Notes under the pieces: model-generated
What the model saw: only the letters and a program-made list of their open reading frames with translations
Told to the model about the DNA's origin: nothing
Databases searched by the model: none
Assembly: GCA_963713275.1 (NCBI GenBank)
Contig: CAVQLG010000007.1
Location: 62,001-126,000, forward strand
Length of the DNA: 64,000 nt
DNA from: CAIWHR01 sp963713275
Lineage (GTDB): Bacteria; Pseudomonadota; Gammaproteobacteria; Burkholderiales; Casimicrobiaceae
Reading direction: 5' to 3'
Shown: positions 1-8,743 of the stretch, in pieces
Position numbering within the stretch: the stretch's first letter is position 1
Layout: the number at the start of each line of letters is the position of its first letter
Made by a program: the position numbers and the translations under genes

Positions 1-622
1 TCGCGAGCAGCAGGTGGACGTTGTCGAGGTCGACCGGGTGCCAGGTCAGCGGCGCCATCCACAGCAGCGAGCCCAGAAGCGCGAACACCGCAAAGTAGAA
101 GACGACGCGCGCCTCCGGCTCGTCGGCGCGCACCAGCGCCCGCACGTTCCAGTAGGCGACCGCCGAGATCGCACCCGAGGCGAGCCCGACCGTCGCCGGC
201 CACACCTGGTCGGCGGTGAGCGTGGGACGCAGCAGCAGGACTGCGCCGACGAACCCCAGGCCGACGGTGACGAGCAGCACGCGGCCCGGGCGTTCGCGGG
301 CGACCCAGGTGAGGAGCAGCGCAAGGAACAGCGGCGACGTGTAGTTGAGCGTCATCGCGGTGGCCACCGGCAGCGCGGTCAGCGAGTAGTAGAACATGAA
401 CAGCGAGACGAAGCCGGCCACACCGCGGTGGACGTGCATGCGCAGCCGCGCGGTCCGGGCGGAGAGGCCCCCGCGCGCGAGCACGATCCACGCCACGACC
501 ATCTGCAGCAGCGCGCGGTAGAAGACGAGCTCGGCCGCCGAGAACTGCTCGGCGCCGAGCTTGACGAAGATGCCCATCAACGCGAACGACAACCCGGCGG
601 CGAGCATCCAGAGGGAGTGCAT
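1..622 (-). CDS. EamA/DMT-family permease, 3' end beyond the window
   Basis: An open frame reads leftward from an ATG at 622-620 and is still open at base 1, so about 207 N-terminal residues are visible and the C-terminus is missing. The protein begins MHSLWMLAAGLSFALMGIFV and alternates hydrophobic helices with short loops (for example FVSLFMFYYSLTALPVATAM and VGLGFVGAVLLLRP). That pattern, with the LNYTSPLFLALL segment in the first repeat, is typical of ten-helix EamA drug/metabolite transporters of the inner membrane. The substrate cannot be told. It is convergent with nothing here; the Rieske gene lies upstream on the same strand behind a repeat array. Family call is firm, function unknown. 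Confidence 0.85.
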   Translation of the reverse strand, partial: MHSLWMLAAGLSFALMGIFVKLGAEQFSAAELVFYRALLQMVVAWIVLARGGLSARTARLRMHVHRGVAGFVSLFMFYYSLTALPVATAMTLNYTSPLFLALLLTWVARERPGRVLLVTVGLGFVGAVLLLRPTLTADQVWPATVGLASGAISAVAYWNVRALVRADEPEARVVFYFAVFALLGSLLWMAPLTWHPVDLDNVHLLLA

Positions 623-783
623 GAGGGTGGGCGGGGGGATGCGTCGCAGCGCGTGCGCCGCCGGCGGCAACGAGGGGCGACGCGCGCCGGACGGGACGGG
701 CGAGATTTCGGATTCTACGCGCGGGGCGTACGCTGCGCATGGGCCGGCAATCCCCCTTCGTGCGCCCGAGGTTGCGCGCCCAC

Positions 784-1039
784 GCCGCCTCGCGGCTGAA
801 GCCGCTCCCACAGGGCGGGGCTCCCGCAGACGAGTCGCGGCGATGTGGGGTTGTAGGAGCGCCTTCAGGCGCGATTGCGGTGTTGGCAGGCCGGTGCCGC
901 CTCGCGGCTGAAGCCGCTCCCACAGGGAGGGGCTCCCGCAGACGAGTCGCGGCGGGGTGGGGTTGTAGGAGCGCCTTCAGGCGCGATTGCGGTGTTGGCA
1001 GGCCGGTGCCGCCTCGCGGCTGAAGCCGCTCCCACAGGG
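784..1039. repeat. Tandem array of paired REP-like palindromes, 112-bp period
   Basis: Two full 112-bp units (784-895 and 896-1007) and the first 32 bases of a third (1008-1039) are nearly identical. Each unit carries CGGCTGAAGCCGCTCCCACA and, in the opposite orientation, GTAGGAGCGCCTTCAGGCGC, so mirrored palindromes alternate as in BIME-type REP arrays. The array fills most of the gap between the permease start and the 3' end of the Rieske gene. The rest of the gap (623-783) is GC-rich and shows no gene. Related palindromes recur at 5679-5830. Confidence 0.85.
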
Positions 1040-1081
1040 CGCCGCCCCGCGCAATCGAACGCGTGCGGCCCGGCGCGGCGC

Positions 1082-2188
1082 TCAGCGCGGCGCGATGTGC
1101 GCGTCGAGTTCCCGGCGCAGGAACTCGTGGAAGTGCTGCATCCCGTCTTCCATCGGCGACTGGTACGGGCCTTCCTCGCTGCGCCCCTGGCGGTAGAGTG
1201 CGCGCCGCCCGGCGTCCATCCGCTCGGCGATCTCGTCGTCCTCGATCGCCGTCTCCATGTACGCCGCCTGCTCGGCCTCGACGAACTCGCGCTCGAACAG
1301 GGCGATGTCCTCGGGATAGTAGAACTCGACGACGTTGGTGGTCTTGTCGACACCGCGCGGCACCAGCGTGCTGATCACCAGCACGTGCGGGTACCACTCG
1401 AGCATGATGTTCGGGTAGTACGTGAGCCAGATCGCGCCGTGCTTCGGCAGCTCGCCGCGGTAGTAGTCGAGCACCGCCTTGTGCCAGCGCTCGTAGGTGG
1501 GGCTCCCGGCTTTGCCGAGGCTGGTGATGCCCACCGTCTGCAGCGACGCCCAGGGCGCGAACTCCCACTTCAAGTCGTCGCAGGTGACGAAGTGGCCCAG
1601 GCCGGGGTGGAACGGGACGACGTGGTAGTCCTCGAGGTAGACCTCGATGAACGACTTCCAGTTGTAGTTGCACTCGTGGATCTCGACCCGGTCGAGGACG
1701 TGGTTCGAGAAGTCGAAGTCGCGCACGCCCAGCGCCGCGAGATCGCGATGGACGTCGCGCGCGCCGTCGAACAGCAGCCCGTTCCAGTTCGTGAGCGGCG
1801 TGCGACCGAGGTTGAGGCAGGGCCGGTCGTCGAAATGCGGGGCGCCCAACAACTGCCCCTTGAGATCGTAGGTCCAGCGGTGGATCGGGCAGACGACGTT
1901 GGGCACGTTGCCGCGGCCCTTGAGCATGATCGCCTGCCGGTGGCGGCAGATATTCGAGACGAGCTCGACGCCCTCCGCATTGCGGATGAGCGCCTGCGCG
2001 TTGTCGCGCCACTCGAGGGCGTGGTAGTCGCCCGGGTTCGGCACCATCAGCTCGTGCCCGACGTAACCCGGCGCGCGGGCGAACAGCAGGCGCTGCTCGG
2101 CCTCGTAGACCGCGGGATCGCAATACCAGGAGACGGGGAGCTGCGAGGTGGCGCGACGAAGATGTCCCGCCGCGGCGAGATTCGACAT
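1082..2188 (-). CDS. Rieske non-heme iron oxygenase, alpha-subunit type
   Basis: A 368-residue protein. Near residues 80-105 it has the Rieske [2Fe-2S] ligands ICRHRQ and, after a spacer of usual length, CPIHRW (CxH...CxxH). The mononuclear iron site follows as EDYHVVPFHPGL near residue 200, giving the expected two histidines. Such enzymes hydroxylate or demethylate aromatic rings, quaternary amines or similar substrates with electrons from a reductase; the substrate cannot be inferred and no reductase gene lies nearby. The ATG at 2188 is chosen because AAGGAAGG sits just upstream; a longer form from 2227 is possible but lacks this site. Confidence 0.85.
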   Translation of the reverse strand: MSNLAAAGHLRRATSQLPVSWYCDPAVYEAEQRLLFARAPGYVGHELMVPNPGDYHALEWRDNAQALIRNAEGVELVSNICRHRQAIMLKGRGNVPNVVCPIHRWTYDLKGQLLGAPHFDDRPCLNLGRTPLTNWNGLLFDGARDVHRDLAALGVRDFDFSNHVLDRVEIHECNYNWKSFIEVYLEDYHVVPFHPGLGHFVTCDDLKWEFAPWASLQTVGITSLGKAGSPTYERWHKAVLDYYRGELPKHGAIWLTYYPNIMLEWYPHVLVISTLVPRGVDKTTNVVEFYYPEDIALFEREFVEAEQAAYMETAIEDDEIAERMDAGRRALYRQGRSEEGPYQSPMEDGMQHFHEFLRRELDAHIAPR

Positions 2189-2621
2189 GGACCTTCCTTT
2201 CGTCCGGTTTCCGGGAATTCCAACCAACCCAACCCAACAACCCGGGACGATTACGGCTTGGTGGGCCGCCCCGGACCGCTATGCTAAGTCGGCCGCACGG
2301 GGAATCCGTGAAAGGCCGCGTCGCCAAAAAATGGTATTCTACCCGCCGTCGAACGGCAGGGTCAACGTTGGGGGCGGCAGCCCGAAACGCAAGGTCGCGG
2401 CAACGCTGTAATGCACAGCGTAGGCCGTGCGTCCAGCAGGTCCGGGCCGTGGCGACCTCGGGGCGAGGGGAACCGCTGCGCCGAGAGGAGCGCATCCCCG
2501 CCGGTGCCGCAGGCGAACTCCGGCCACGGCGCGCGACCCGACCGGCGGTTCGACAGCCCTCGATTCCTCCGTCAGACAACCCTGCCGACCATTGCGTCCC
2601 CCTGTTGCCGCGAACCCAACG
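2189..2621. other. Divergent intergenic region and long leader upstream of xseB
   Basis: No coding frame is convincing in these 433 bases between the Rieske gene and xseB. TGGTATTCT at about 2333-2341 looks like an extended -10 for the rightward operon, which would give a leader of roughly 270 nucleotides. That leader is structured: the hairpin CGCTGT/ACAGCG (2404-2420) is followed by TAGG, and further GC-rich inverted segments lie between 2440 and 2540. The TAATGC-CAGCGTAGG portion resembles the 3' end of a TPP aptamer, but the CUGAGA core is absent. Confidence 0.4.
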
Positions 2622-2864
2622 ATGGCCACGACCGGCGCCGTGCCCGCGAGCTTCGAATCCGCGATGACGGAGCTCGAAGCCATCGTCGCGTCGATGGAGT
2701 CCGGCGAGCTGCCGCTCAAGGAATCGCTCGCGGCCTACAAGCGCGGCGCCGAGCTGCTGCAGTACTGCCAGGGCGTGCTCAAGGACGCCCGGCAGCAGGT
2801 GGAAGTCCTCGAGAAGGGCGTGCTCAAGGCGTTCGACGAAGAGGCAAAGACCGATGAACCCTGA
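2622..2864 (+). CDS. xseB: Exodeoxyribonuclease VII small subunit
   Basis: An 80-residue protein with the XseB helical-hairpin pattern: FESAMTELEAIVASMESGEL at residues 9-28, LKESLAAYKRGAELLQYC, then QVEVLEKGV. XseB binds the XseA large subunit to form exonuclease VII, which degrades single-stranded DNA from both ends in the cytoplasm. The ATG at 2622 gives the family's usual length; the open frame extends upstream without family similarity. Its end overlaps ispA by 11 bases, so xseB, ispA and dxs are probably one transcript, a common proteobacterial arrangement. xseA is not in this window. Confidence 0.93.
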   Translation: MATTGAVPASFESAMTELEAIVASMESGELPLKESLAAYKRGAELLQYCQGVLKDARQQVEVLEKGVLKAFDEEAKTDEP

Positions 2865-3741
2865 TCTTTCCTGGGCGGTCTGGTCGAACGACAGGACGCT
2901 CCGGATCGAGGACGTCCTCGCGCGGGCGCTGCCGCCCGAAGCCGCGCCGCCGCAGGCATTGCACCGGGCGATGCGCTACGCCGTGCTGGGCGGCGGCAAG
3001 CGCGTGCGGCCGCTGCTCGCCTACGCCGCCGGCGAGTTCGCCGCTGCGGATCCGGCGCGGGTCGACGCGGTCGCCGCGGCCGTCGAGCTGACTCACGCCT
3101 ATTCGCTCGTCCACGACGACCTGCCATGCATGGACAACGACGCGCTGCGGCGGGGCAAGCCGACTTGCCACGTCGCGTTCGGCGAGGCGACCGCGCTGCT
3201 CGCGGGTGACGCCCTGCAGGCGCTCGCCTTCGAGGCGCTGGCCCGCAGCGAGCTGCGCGACGCCGTCGCGGCCGTGGCGACGCTTGCCGCCGCGGCAGGG
3301 GCCGCGGGGATGGCCGGCGGCCAGGCGCTCGACCTCGCCGCGGTCGGCAGTGCACTCGACCTCGAGGCCCTCGAGACGATGCATCGGATGAAGACCGGGG
3401 CGCTGATCCGTGCCGCGGTGAACCTGGGTGCCGCCTGCGGGGCGCTGCTTCCCGCCGCCGAGCGGCAGGCGCTGGACGCCTACGCCGACGCGGCAGGGCT
3501 CGCCTTCCAGATCGTCGACGACGTGTTGGACGTCGAAGGGTCGCCGGCGACGCTGGGCAAGACCGCGGGCAAGGACGCGGCGCAGGGCAAGCCGACGTTC
3601 GTCTCGCTGCTGGGACTCGCCGGTGCGGGGCAACGTGCCGAGGCGCTGCGGGTCGCCGCGCGCGCGGCGCTCGCCGGTTTCGGCGGTCGCGGACGCCGGC
3701 TCGCCGAGCTCGCCGACTGGATCGTGCTTCGGAGGCATTGA
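2854..3741 (+). CDS. ispA: Farnesyl diphosphate synthase (short-chain polyprenyl synthase)
   Basis: A 295-residue cytosolic enzyme that condenses isopentenyl diphosphate with allylic diphosphates to make farnesyl diphosphate for quinone and undecaprenyl chains. The first aspartate-rich motif is DDLPCMD at residues 88-94, the second DDVLDVEG at 222-229, with GGGKRVRP at 47-54 for diphosphate binding and GKDAAQGKPTF near the end. The residues before the first motif (HAYSLVHDDL) suit a C15 product. It overlaps xseB by 11 bases and dxs by one, so translation is likely coupled across all three genes. Supplying dxs alongside ispA places precursor and product steps of isoprenoid synthesis together. 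Confidence 0.95.
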   Translation: MNPDLSWAVWSNDRTLRIEDVLARALPPEAAPPQALHRAMRYAVLGGGKRVRPLLAYAAGEFAAADPARVDAVAAAVELTHAYSLVHDDLPCMDNDALRRGKPTCHVAFGEATALLAGDALQALAFEALARSELRDAVAAVATLAAAAGAAGMAGGQALDLAAVGSALDLEALETMHRMKTGALIRAAVNLGAACGALLPAAERQALDAYADAAGLAFQIVDDVLDVEGSPATLGKTAGKDAAQGKPTFVSLLGLAGAGQRAEALRVAARAALAGFGGRGRRLAELADWIVLRRH

Positions 3742-5630
3742 TGGCTTCGCTCCTCGAACAAATCGACGACCCCGCGGCGCTGCGCCGACTCGAGCGCAGC
3801 GCCTTGCCGCAGCTCGCGCGCGAGCTGCGCGCGTTCGTGCTCGCCACCGTCGCGCGCACCGGGGGCCACCTGTCGTCCAACCTCGGCACGATCGAGCTCA
3901 CCGTCGCGCTCCATTACGTGTTCGACACGCCCAGCGACCGCATCGTCTGGGACGTCGGGCACCAGACCTACGCGCACAAGATTCTCACCGGCCGGCGCGG
4001 GGACATGGCGCGCCTGCGGATGGCGGGCGGGCCCTCGGGCTTCCCGCGGCGCGCGGAGAGCGTCTACGACACCTTCGGCACCGCGCATTCGTCGACGTCG
4101 ATCTCCGCTGCCCTGGGCATGGCCGTGGCGGCCAAGCGCCTGGGCGAGCGGCGCAAGGTGATCGCCGTCATCGGCGACGGTGCGATGAGCGCGGGCATGG
4201 CGTTCGAGGGGCTCAACAACGCCGGCACCGCCGGCGCGGACCTGCTGGTGATCCTGAACGACAACGAGATGTCGATCTCCGAGCCGGTCGGGGCGCTCAA
4301 CGGCTACCTCGCCAAGCTCCTCACGTCCCGTCTCTACAACACGATGCGCAGCGGGGGCAAGGAGGTGCTGTCCCGCCTGCCGCCGGTGAAGGAACTCGCC
4401 AAGCGCGCCGAGGAGCATTTCAAGGGCATGATGCTGCCCGGCACGCTGTTCGAGGAGTTCGGCTTCAACTATATCGGGCCGATCGACGGGCACGACATCG
4501 ACGTCCTGGTCGCCACGCTCGCCAACCTGCGCGAACTCAAGGGGCCGCAGCTGCTGCACGTCGTCACCCGCAAGGGCCGCGGTTACGCCCGCGCCGAGGG
4601 CGACCCCATCCTCTACCACGGCGTGCCGCGCTTCGACCCGGCGGTCGGCGTCGTCGCCCATCCGACCGCCAGTCCGCCCTACACGCAGGTCTTCGGCGAC
4701 TGGCTGTGCGACATGGCGGCAAAGGACAGGCGGATCGTCGGCATCACTCCGGCGATGCGCGAAGGCTCGGGACTGGTGCGCTTCTCGCAGCTTTACCCGG
4801 ACCGTTACTTCGACGTCGGAATCGCCGAGCAGCACGCGGTGACCTTCGCCGCGGGACTGGCCTGCGAGGGCATGAAGCCGGTGGTCGCGATCTACTCGAC
4901 GTTCCTTCAGCGCGCCTACGACCAGCTCGTTCACGACGTCGTGCTGCAGAATCTGCCCGTGGTCCTCGCCGTCGACCGCGCCGGCATCGTCGGGGCCGAC
5001 GGCGCGACGCACATCGGCGCCTTCGACCTGTCGTACCTGCGCTGCCTGCCCAACACCACGGTGATGGCGCCCTCCGACGAGAACGAATGCCGGCAGATGC
5101 TCTACACCGCCTACACGCTCGACACGCCGACGGCGGTCCGCTATCCCCGTGGCGGCGGTCCCGGCGTGCCGGTGCAGGCGGCGCTGACCGCGCTGCCGGT
5201 CGGGCGCGGCGAGCTCCGCCGCGAATCGCGGCGGCGCACGCAGCGGATCGCGCTGCTGGCGTTTGGCAGCGTCGTGCCGCACGCCCTCGCCGCCGGCGAG
5301 GAACTCGACGCGACCGTCGCGAACATGCGTTTCGTCAAGCCGCTCGACGCCGCGCTCGTCGCCCGCCTCGCGCGCGAGCACGAGGCGCTGGTCACGATCG
5401 AGGAGAACGTGGTGATGGGCGGGGCGGGCAGCGCCGTGTCCGAAGCGCTGGCGGCGCAAGGGCTCACCGTCCCGGTCCTGCACCTGGGACTGCCGGATCG
5501 CTTCGTCGACCACGGCGATCCGCTGCAGCTCCTGGCCGACTGCGGACTCGACGCGCGCGGGATCGTCGCCGCGGTCATCGCGCGCTTCGGCGCGCCGCGG
5601 CCGGAGGTCGTCGCCAAGCCCGCTGCGTGA
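3741..5630 (+). CDS. dxs: 1-deoxy-D-xylulose-5-phosphate synthase
   Basis: A 629-residue thiamine-diphosphate enzyme that joins pyruvate and glyceraldehyde 3-phosphate, the first committed step of the MEP isoprenoid pathway. The ThDP-binding segment is VIGDGAMSAG followed by LNDNEMSIS; the catalytic glutamate lies in DVGIAEQHAVTFAAG; the N-terminal GGHLSSNLGTIELTVALH and WDVGHQTYAHKILTGR are classic. The ATG at 3741 overlaps the ispA stop (TGATG) and has GGAGG six bases upstream, so it is preferred over the TTG at 3738. Length matches the family (about 620). After it comes a REP-rich gap before folE2. Confidence 0.97.
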   Translation: MASLLEQIDDPAALRRLERSALPQLARELRAFVLATVARTGGHLSSNLGTIELTVALHYVFDTPSDRIVWDVGHQTYAHKILTGRRGDMARLRMAGGPSGFPRRAESVYDTFGTAHSSTSISAALGMAVAAKRLGERRKVIAVIGDGAMSAGMAFEGLNNAGTAGADLLVILNDNEMSISEPVGALNGYLAKLLTSRLYNTMRSGGKEVLSRLPPVKELAKRAEEHFKGMMLPGTLFEEFGFNYIGPIDGHDIDVLVATLANLRELKGPQLLHVVTRKGRGYARAEGDPILYHGVPRFDPAVGVVAHPTASPPYTQVFGDWLCDMAAKDRRIVGITPAMREGSGLVRFSQLYPDRYFDVGIAEQHAVTFAAGLACEGMKPVVAIYSTFLQRAYDQLVHDVVLQNLPVVLAVDRAGIVGADGATHIGAFDLSYLRCLPNTTVMAPSDENECRQMLYTAYTLDTPTAVRYPRGGGPGVPVQAALTALPVGRGELRRESRRRTQRIALLAFGSVVPHALAAGEELDATVANMRFVKPLDAALVARLAREHEALVTIEENVVMGGAGSAVSEALAAQGLTVPVLHLGLPDRFVDHGDPLQLLADCGLDARGIVAAVIARFGAPRPEVVAKPAA

Positions 5631-5678
5631 GTCGCTTGGCATGGAGCGCTCGATCCTGCGTTGCCGCCGTCCGGCCCT

Positions 5679-5830
5679 TGTAGGAGCGCCTTCAGGCGCG
5701 ATGGTGGCGCAGCGGGAGAAGCCGATCGCGGCGCAAGCCGCTCCCACCGGTCGGTGGTGGCGCAGCGCCGTGAGGGCAACGCCTGCAGGCGCGACAGGGG
5801 CTCTTGTGGGAGCGCCTTCAGGCGCGATTG
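5679..5830. repeat. Cluster of four REP-like palindromes
   Basis: Between dxs and folE2 there are two clean copies of the GGAGCGCCTTCAGGCGCGAT palindrome (about 5682-5701 and 5808-5827), one mirrored copy reading GCGCAAGCCGCTCCCACC on this strand (about 5731-5748), and one decayed copy (ACGCCTGCAGGCGCGAC, about 5780-5796). These are the elements of the 784-1039 array, but here they are not tandem. The gap 5631-5913 holds no gene. Such structures often stabilise upstream transcripts or block polymerase read-through. Confidence 0.8.
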
Positions 5831-5913
5831 CCGGCGACTGAGAACCCGCTTGTCCAAGCCGTCCGCTCGCGCGTCGTCGCCGGCGCCCCGGGACTTCGGC
5901 TAACATACCCTCC

Positions 5914-6732
5914 ATGAATCGCCCCGATCCGCTGCAGCGCCTGTTCCCGATCCCCGACACGCAGTCCGCGCGCGACGAGCGGCAGATCGCGATCGACCGC
6001 GTGGGTATCAAGGGCCTCAAGTATCCGTTGTTGTTCGCCGACCAGGACGGCGTTGCGCAGCCGACGGTTGCCGATTGCGACGTCTTCGTCGCCCTTCCGG
6101 GGGACCAGAAGGGCACGCACATGTCGCGGCTGGTCGCGCTGCTCGAGGCGCGTACCTCGCCGGGCAATTCGCCGCTGACCGTGGCGAGCTTCCGCTCGGT
6201 GCTGGACGATCTCGTCACGCTGCTCGATGCGCCGGGCGGCCGGATCGAGGTCGCCTTTCCGTTCTTCATCCGCAAGACGGCGCCGGTCTCGGGCGTGGCG
6301 AGCCTGCTCGATTACCAGGTGCGCATCGCGGGCGACCTCGCGGACGGCCGGTACTCGCAGGTTCTGACCATCGCCGCACCCGTCACGTCGCTGTGTCCGT
6401 GCTCGAAGGAGATCTCCGATTACGGCGCGCACAACCAGCGCTCGCTGGTGACGATCGCCGTGCGCCCGCGGGCACCGCTGTTCCTCGCCGAGATCATCCG
6501 CGTCGCCGAGGACGAGGCGTCGTGCGAGCTCTACGGCCTGCTCAAGCGGGCCGACGAGAAGTACGTGACCGAGCGCGCGTACAACAACCCGCGCTTCGTC
6601 GAGGATCTCGTCCGTGGCGTGGCTGCCCGGCTGGCAGAAGACCCGCGCGTCGACGGCTTCGTCGTCGAAGCCGAGAACTTCGAGTCGATCCACAATCACT
6701 CCGCCTACGCGCGGATCGCGCGCGGGCTCTGA
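5914..6732 (+). CDS. folE2: GTP cyclohydrolase FolE2 (type IB)
   Basis: A 272-residue enzyme that converts GTP to 7,8-dihydroneopterin triphosphate, the entry to tetrahydrofolate. FolE2 is the metal-promiscuous alternative to FolE. Visible signatures are GIKGLKYP near residue 32, THMSRLVALLEA, the catalytic-cysteine segment TSLCPCSKEISDYGAHNQR near 155-173, and FVEAENFESIHNHSAYA-like sequence at the C-terminus (VVEAENFESIHNHSAYARIA). TAACAT at 5901-5906 lies so close to the ATG that transcription may begin at or next to the start codon. folC, a later folate gene, is at 21060 but is not co-transcribed with it. Confidence 0.95.
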   Translation: MNRPDPLQRLFPIPDTQSARDERQIAIDRVGIKGLKYPLLFADQDGVAQPTVADCDVFVALPGDQKGTHMSRLVALLEARTSPGNSPLTVASFRSVLDDLVTLLDAPGGRIEVAFPFFIRKTAPVSGVASLLDYQVRIAGDLADGRYSQVLTIAAPVTSLCPCSKEISDYGAHNQRSLVTIAVRPRAPLFLAEIIRVAEDEASCELYGLLKRADEKYVTERAYNNPRFVEDLVRGVAARLAEDPRVDGFVVEAENFESIHNHSAYARIARGL

Positions 6733-6820
6733 CGGGCCGCGTTCCGATCGGCTCGCCGACGTCCCGGCCGCGGTCGAGTCGCATTCCCGATCGCCCGCTT
6801 CTTCGGTCCCGCGCCCTCGT

Positions 6821-8605
6821 ATGGCGGCAATCCACGCGCTTCCCGACCAGCTCATCAACCAGATCGCGGCGGGCGAGGTCGTCGAGCGACCGGCGGCGGC
6901 GCTGAAGGAGCTGCTGGAGAACGCGCTCGACGCCGGCGCGACGCAGATCGACGTCGACCTCGCGGGGGGCGGCATCCAGCGCATCCGGGTCGCCGACAAC
7001 GGTTCCGGCATCGAACGCGACGACCTGCCGCTCGCGGTGGCGCGGCACGCGACGTCGAAGCTCGCCACCGCCGACGACCTGGAGGCGATTGCCACCCTGG
7101 GCTTCCGCGGCGAAGCGCTCGCGTCGATTGCCGCCGTGTCCCGGTTGGCGCTCGCTTCGCGTGCGGCGCAGCACCCGCACGCGTGGCGGATCGAGGTCGA
7201 GGGCGGCGCCGTCGGTGCCACGGCGCCGGCCGCGCTCGCGGCCGGGACGACGGTCACCGTGCAGGAACTCTATTTCAACACGCCGGCGCGGCGGAAGTTC
7301 CTGCGCGCCGAAGCGACCGAGTGGGGGCACTGCGACGAGGCGTTCCGGCGCATCGCCCTCGCGCACCCGGACGTCGGCTTCACGCTGCAGCACAACGGCC
7401 GCGCGGTCCATCGCCTGTTGCCGCAAGGGCTGCCCGCGCGCGCCGAGGCGTTGCTCGGCGAGGCCTTCGTCGACGGCGCCGCCGTGGTCGACGCGCGCGC
7501 GGGGCCGCTCGCGCTGACCGGATTCGCGCTGCGGCCCACCGCGCAGGCGTCCGGCGGCGCTCAGTACACGTTCGTCAACGGCCGTTTCGTGCGCGACCGG
7601 GTGCTCGCGCACGCCGTGCGCGAGGCCTACCGCGACGTGTTGCACCACGACCGGCAGCCGGCGTATGCGTTGTGGCTGCACGTCGACCCGCGGCAGGTCG
7701 ACGTGAACGTCCATCCGCAGAAGACGGAGGTCCGCTTTCGCGAATCGGGCGCTGTCCACCAGTTCGTGAAGGGCGCCGTGCTGCGCGCGCTGGCGGGCAC
7801 GGGTGCCGAGCAGCCCGCGCTGTCGGCGGCCGGCCGGCTCGGCCTCGGCGCCGCGCCGCAAGGGCAGCCCGGCGTCGCACCGCCTGCTGCCGCGCCGAGA
7901 TTCCGCGCGCCCCAGCAGCAGGGGATGGCGTTGCGCAGCGCGGAGCCCGCGGCCTTCTACGAGCGGCTGTTCGGTCCGCGCCCTGCACCGACGGGGGGCG
8001 CGACCCTGCCGGCTCCGGGTGACGAGCATCCGCTCGGCTTCGCGCTCGCGCAGCTGCACGGCGTCTATGTGCTGGCGCAGAACCGGGACGGGCTGGTGCT
8101 CGTCGACACGCACGCGGCGCACGAGCGCATCGTCTACGAGCGGATGAAGGCGGCGCTGGCCGACCGGATGCCGGTCCAGCCGCTGCTCCTGCCCGCCGCC
8201 TTCGCCGCCACGCCGCTGGAAGTCGCCGCCGTCGGCGAGCATGCCGCCGCGCTCGAGCGCCTGGGCTTCGCCATCGCCCCACTCGCCCCGGGCACGCTGG
8301 CCGTGCGCGGGGTGCCCGCGCCACTGGCCGACGTCGACGCGGTCACGCTCGCGCGCTCGGTGCTGCACGAGCTGCGCGAGTTCGGCGGCAGCGACATCGT
8401 GGACGCACACCGCGACGAACTGCTGGCGACGATGGCATGCCACGCGTCGGTGCGCGCCCATCGGGCGCTCTCGTTGGCCGAGATGAACGCGCTGCTGCGC
8501 GAGATGGAAGCCACCGAACGAGCCGGGCAGTGCAACCACGGCCGCCCGACCTGGTACCAGCTCTCGCTGGCCGACCTCGATCGGCTGTTCATGCGCGGGC
8601 GCTAA
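6821..8605 (+). CDS. mutL: DNA mismatch repair protein MutL with endonuclease motif
   Basis: A 594-residue GHKL ATPase that couples MutS mismatch recognition to strand incision. N-terminal motifs are NQIAAGEVVERPAAALKELL (residues 12-31), DNGSGI and GFRGEALASIAAVS. The central linker is proline/alanine rich. The C-terminal domain keeps the nuclease elements DTHAAHERIVYE, ACHAS and CNHGRP, so this MutL probably nicks DNA itself, as expected in a lineage without MutH. The ATG at 6821 gives the canonical MxxIxxLP start; the frame continues upstream across folE2 without family similarity. It is followed by the repeat cluster in which miaA begins. Confidence 0.96.
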   Translation: MAAIHALPDQLINQIAAGEVVERPAAALKELLENALDAGATQIDVDLAGGGIQRIRVADNGSGIERDDLPLAVARHATSKLATADDLEAIATLGFRGEALASIAAVSRLALASRAAQHPHAWRIEVEGGAVGATAPAALAAGTTVTVQELYFNTPARRKFLRAEATEWGHCDEAFRRIALAHPDVGFTLQHNGRAVHRLLPQGLPARAEALLGEAFVDGAAVVDARAGPLALTGFALRPTAQASGGAQYTFVNGRFVRDRVLAHAVREAYRDVLHHDRQPAYALWLHVDPRQVDVNVHPQKTEVRFRESGAVHQFVKGAVLRALAGTGAEQPALSAAGRLGLGAAPQGQPGVAPPAAAPRFRAPQQQGMALRSAEPAAFYERLFGPRPAPTGGATLPAPGDEHPLGFALAQLHGVYVLAQNRDGLVLVDTHAAHERIVYERMKAALADRMPVQPLLLPAAFAATPLEVAAVGEHAAALERLGFAIAPLAPGTLAVRGVPAPLADVDAVTLARSVLHELREFGGSDIVDAHRDELLATMACHASVRAHRALSLAEMNALLREMEATERAGQCNHGRPTWYQLSLADLDRLFMRGR

Positions 8606-8617
8606 ATGCGCCTTTTT

Positions 8618-8743
8618 GGGGTCAGAGCCGTAATTCGCGGCACGGTAGGGAGTATCGGATTCACGGTCGCGCGAATTACGGCTCTGACCCCAGAATAGCG
8701 GGAGCATCGGATTGACGGTCGCGCGAATGATGGCTCTGACCCC
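8618..8743. repeat. GGGGTCAGAGCC-type palindromic element plus a third copy
   Basis: GGGGTCAGAGCCGTAATT (with CGCG after it, 8618-8639) is repeated exactly in reverse at 8670-8691, forming a 22-bp stem with a 30-base middle. The segment 8650-8691 is then directly repeated at 8702-8743 with only four substitutions. The arrangement is REPIN-like. A related inverted pair is at 25739-25833. The third copy contains the miaA start codon. No REP-associated Y1 transposase is present in the window. Confidence 0.88.

Noticed and set aside
2380..2540. TPP, cobalamin or glycine riboswitch before xseB
   Set aside because: Only a short 3' TPP-like stretch fits; core motifs of each class are missing.
3480..6275. 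931-codon minus-strand frame across dxs and folE2
   Set aside because: Antisense shadow; no domain and it crosses the REP cluster.
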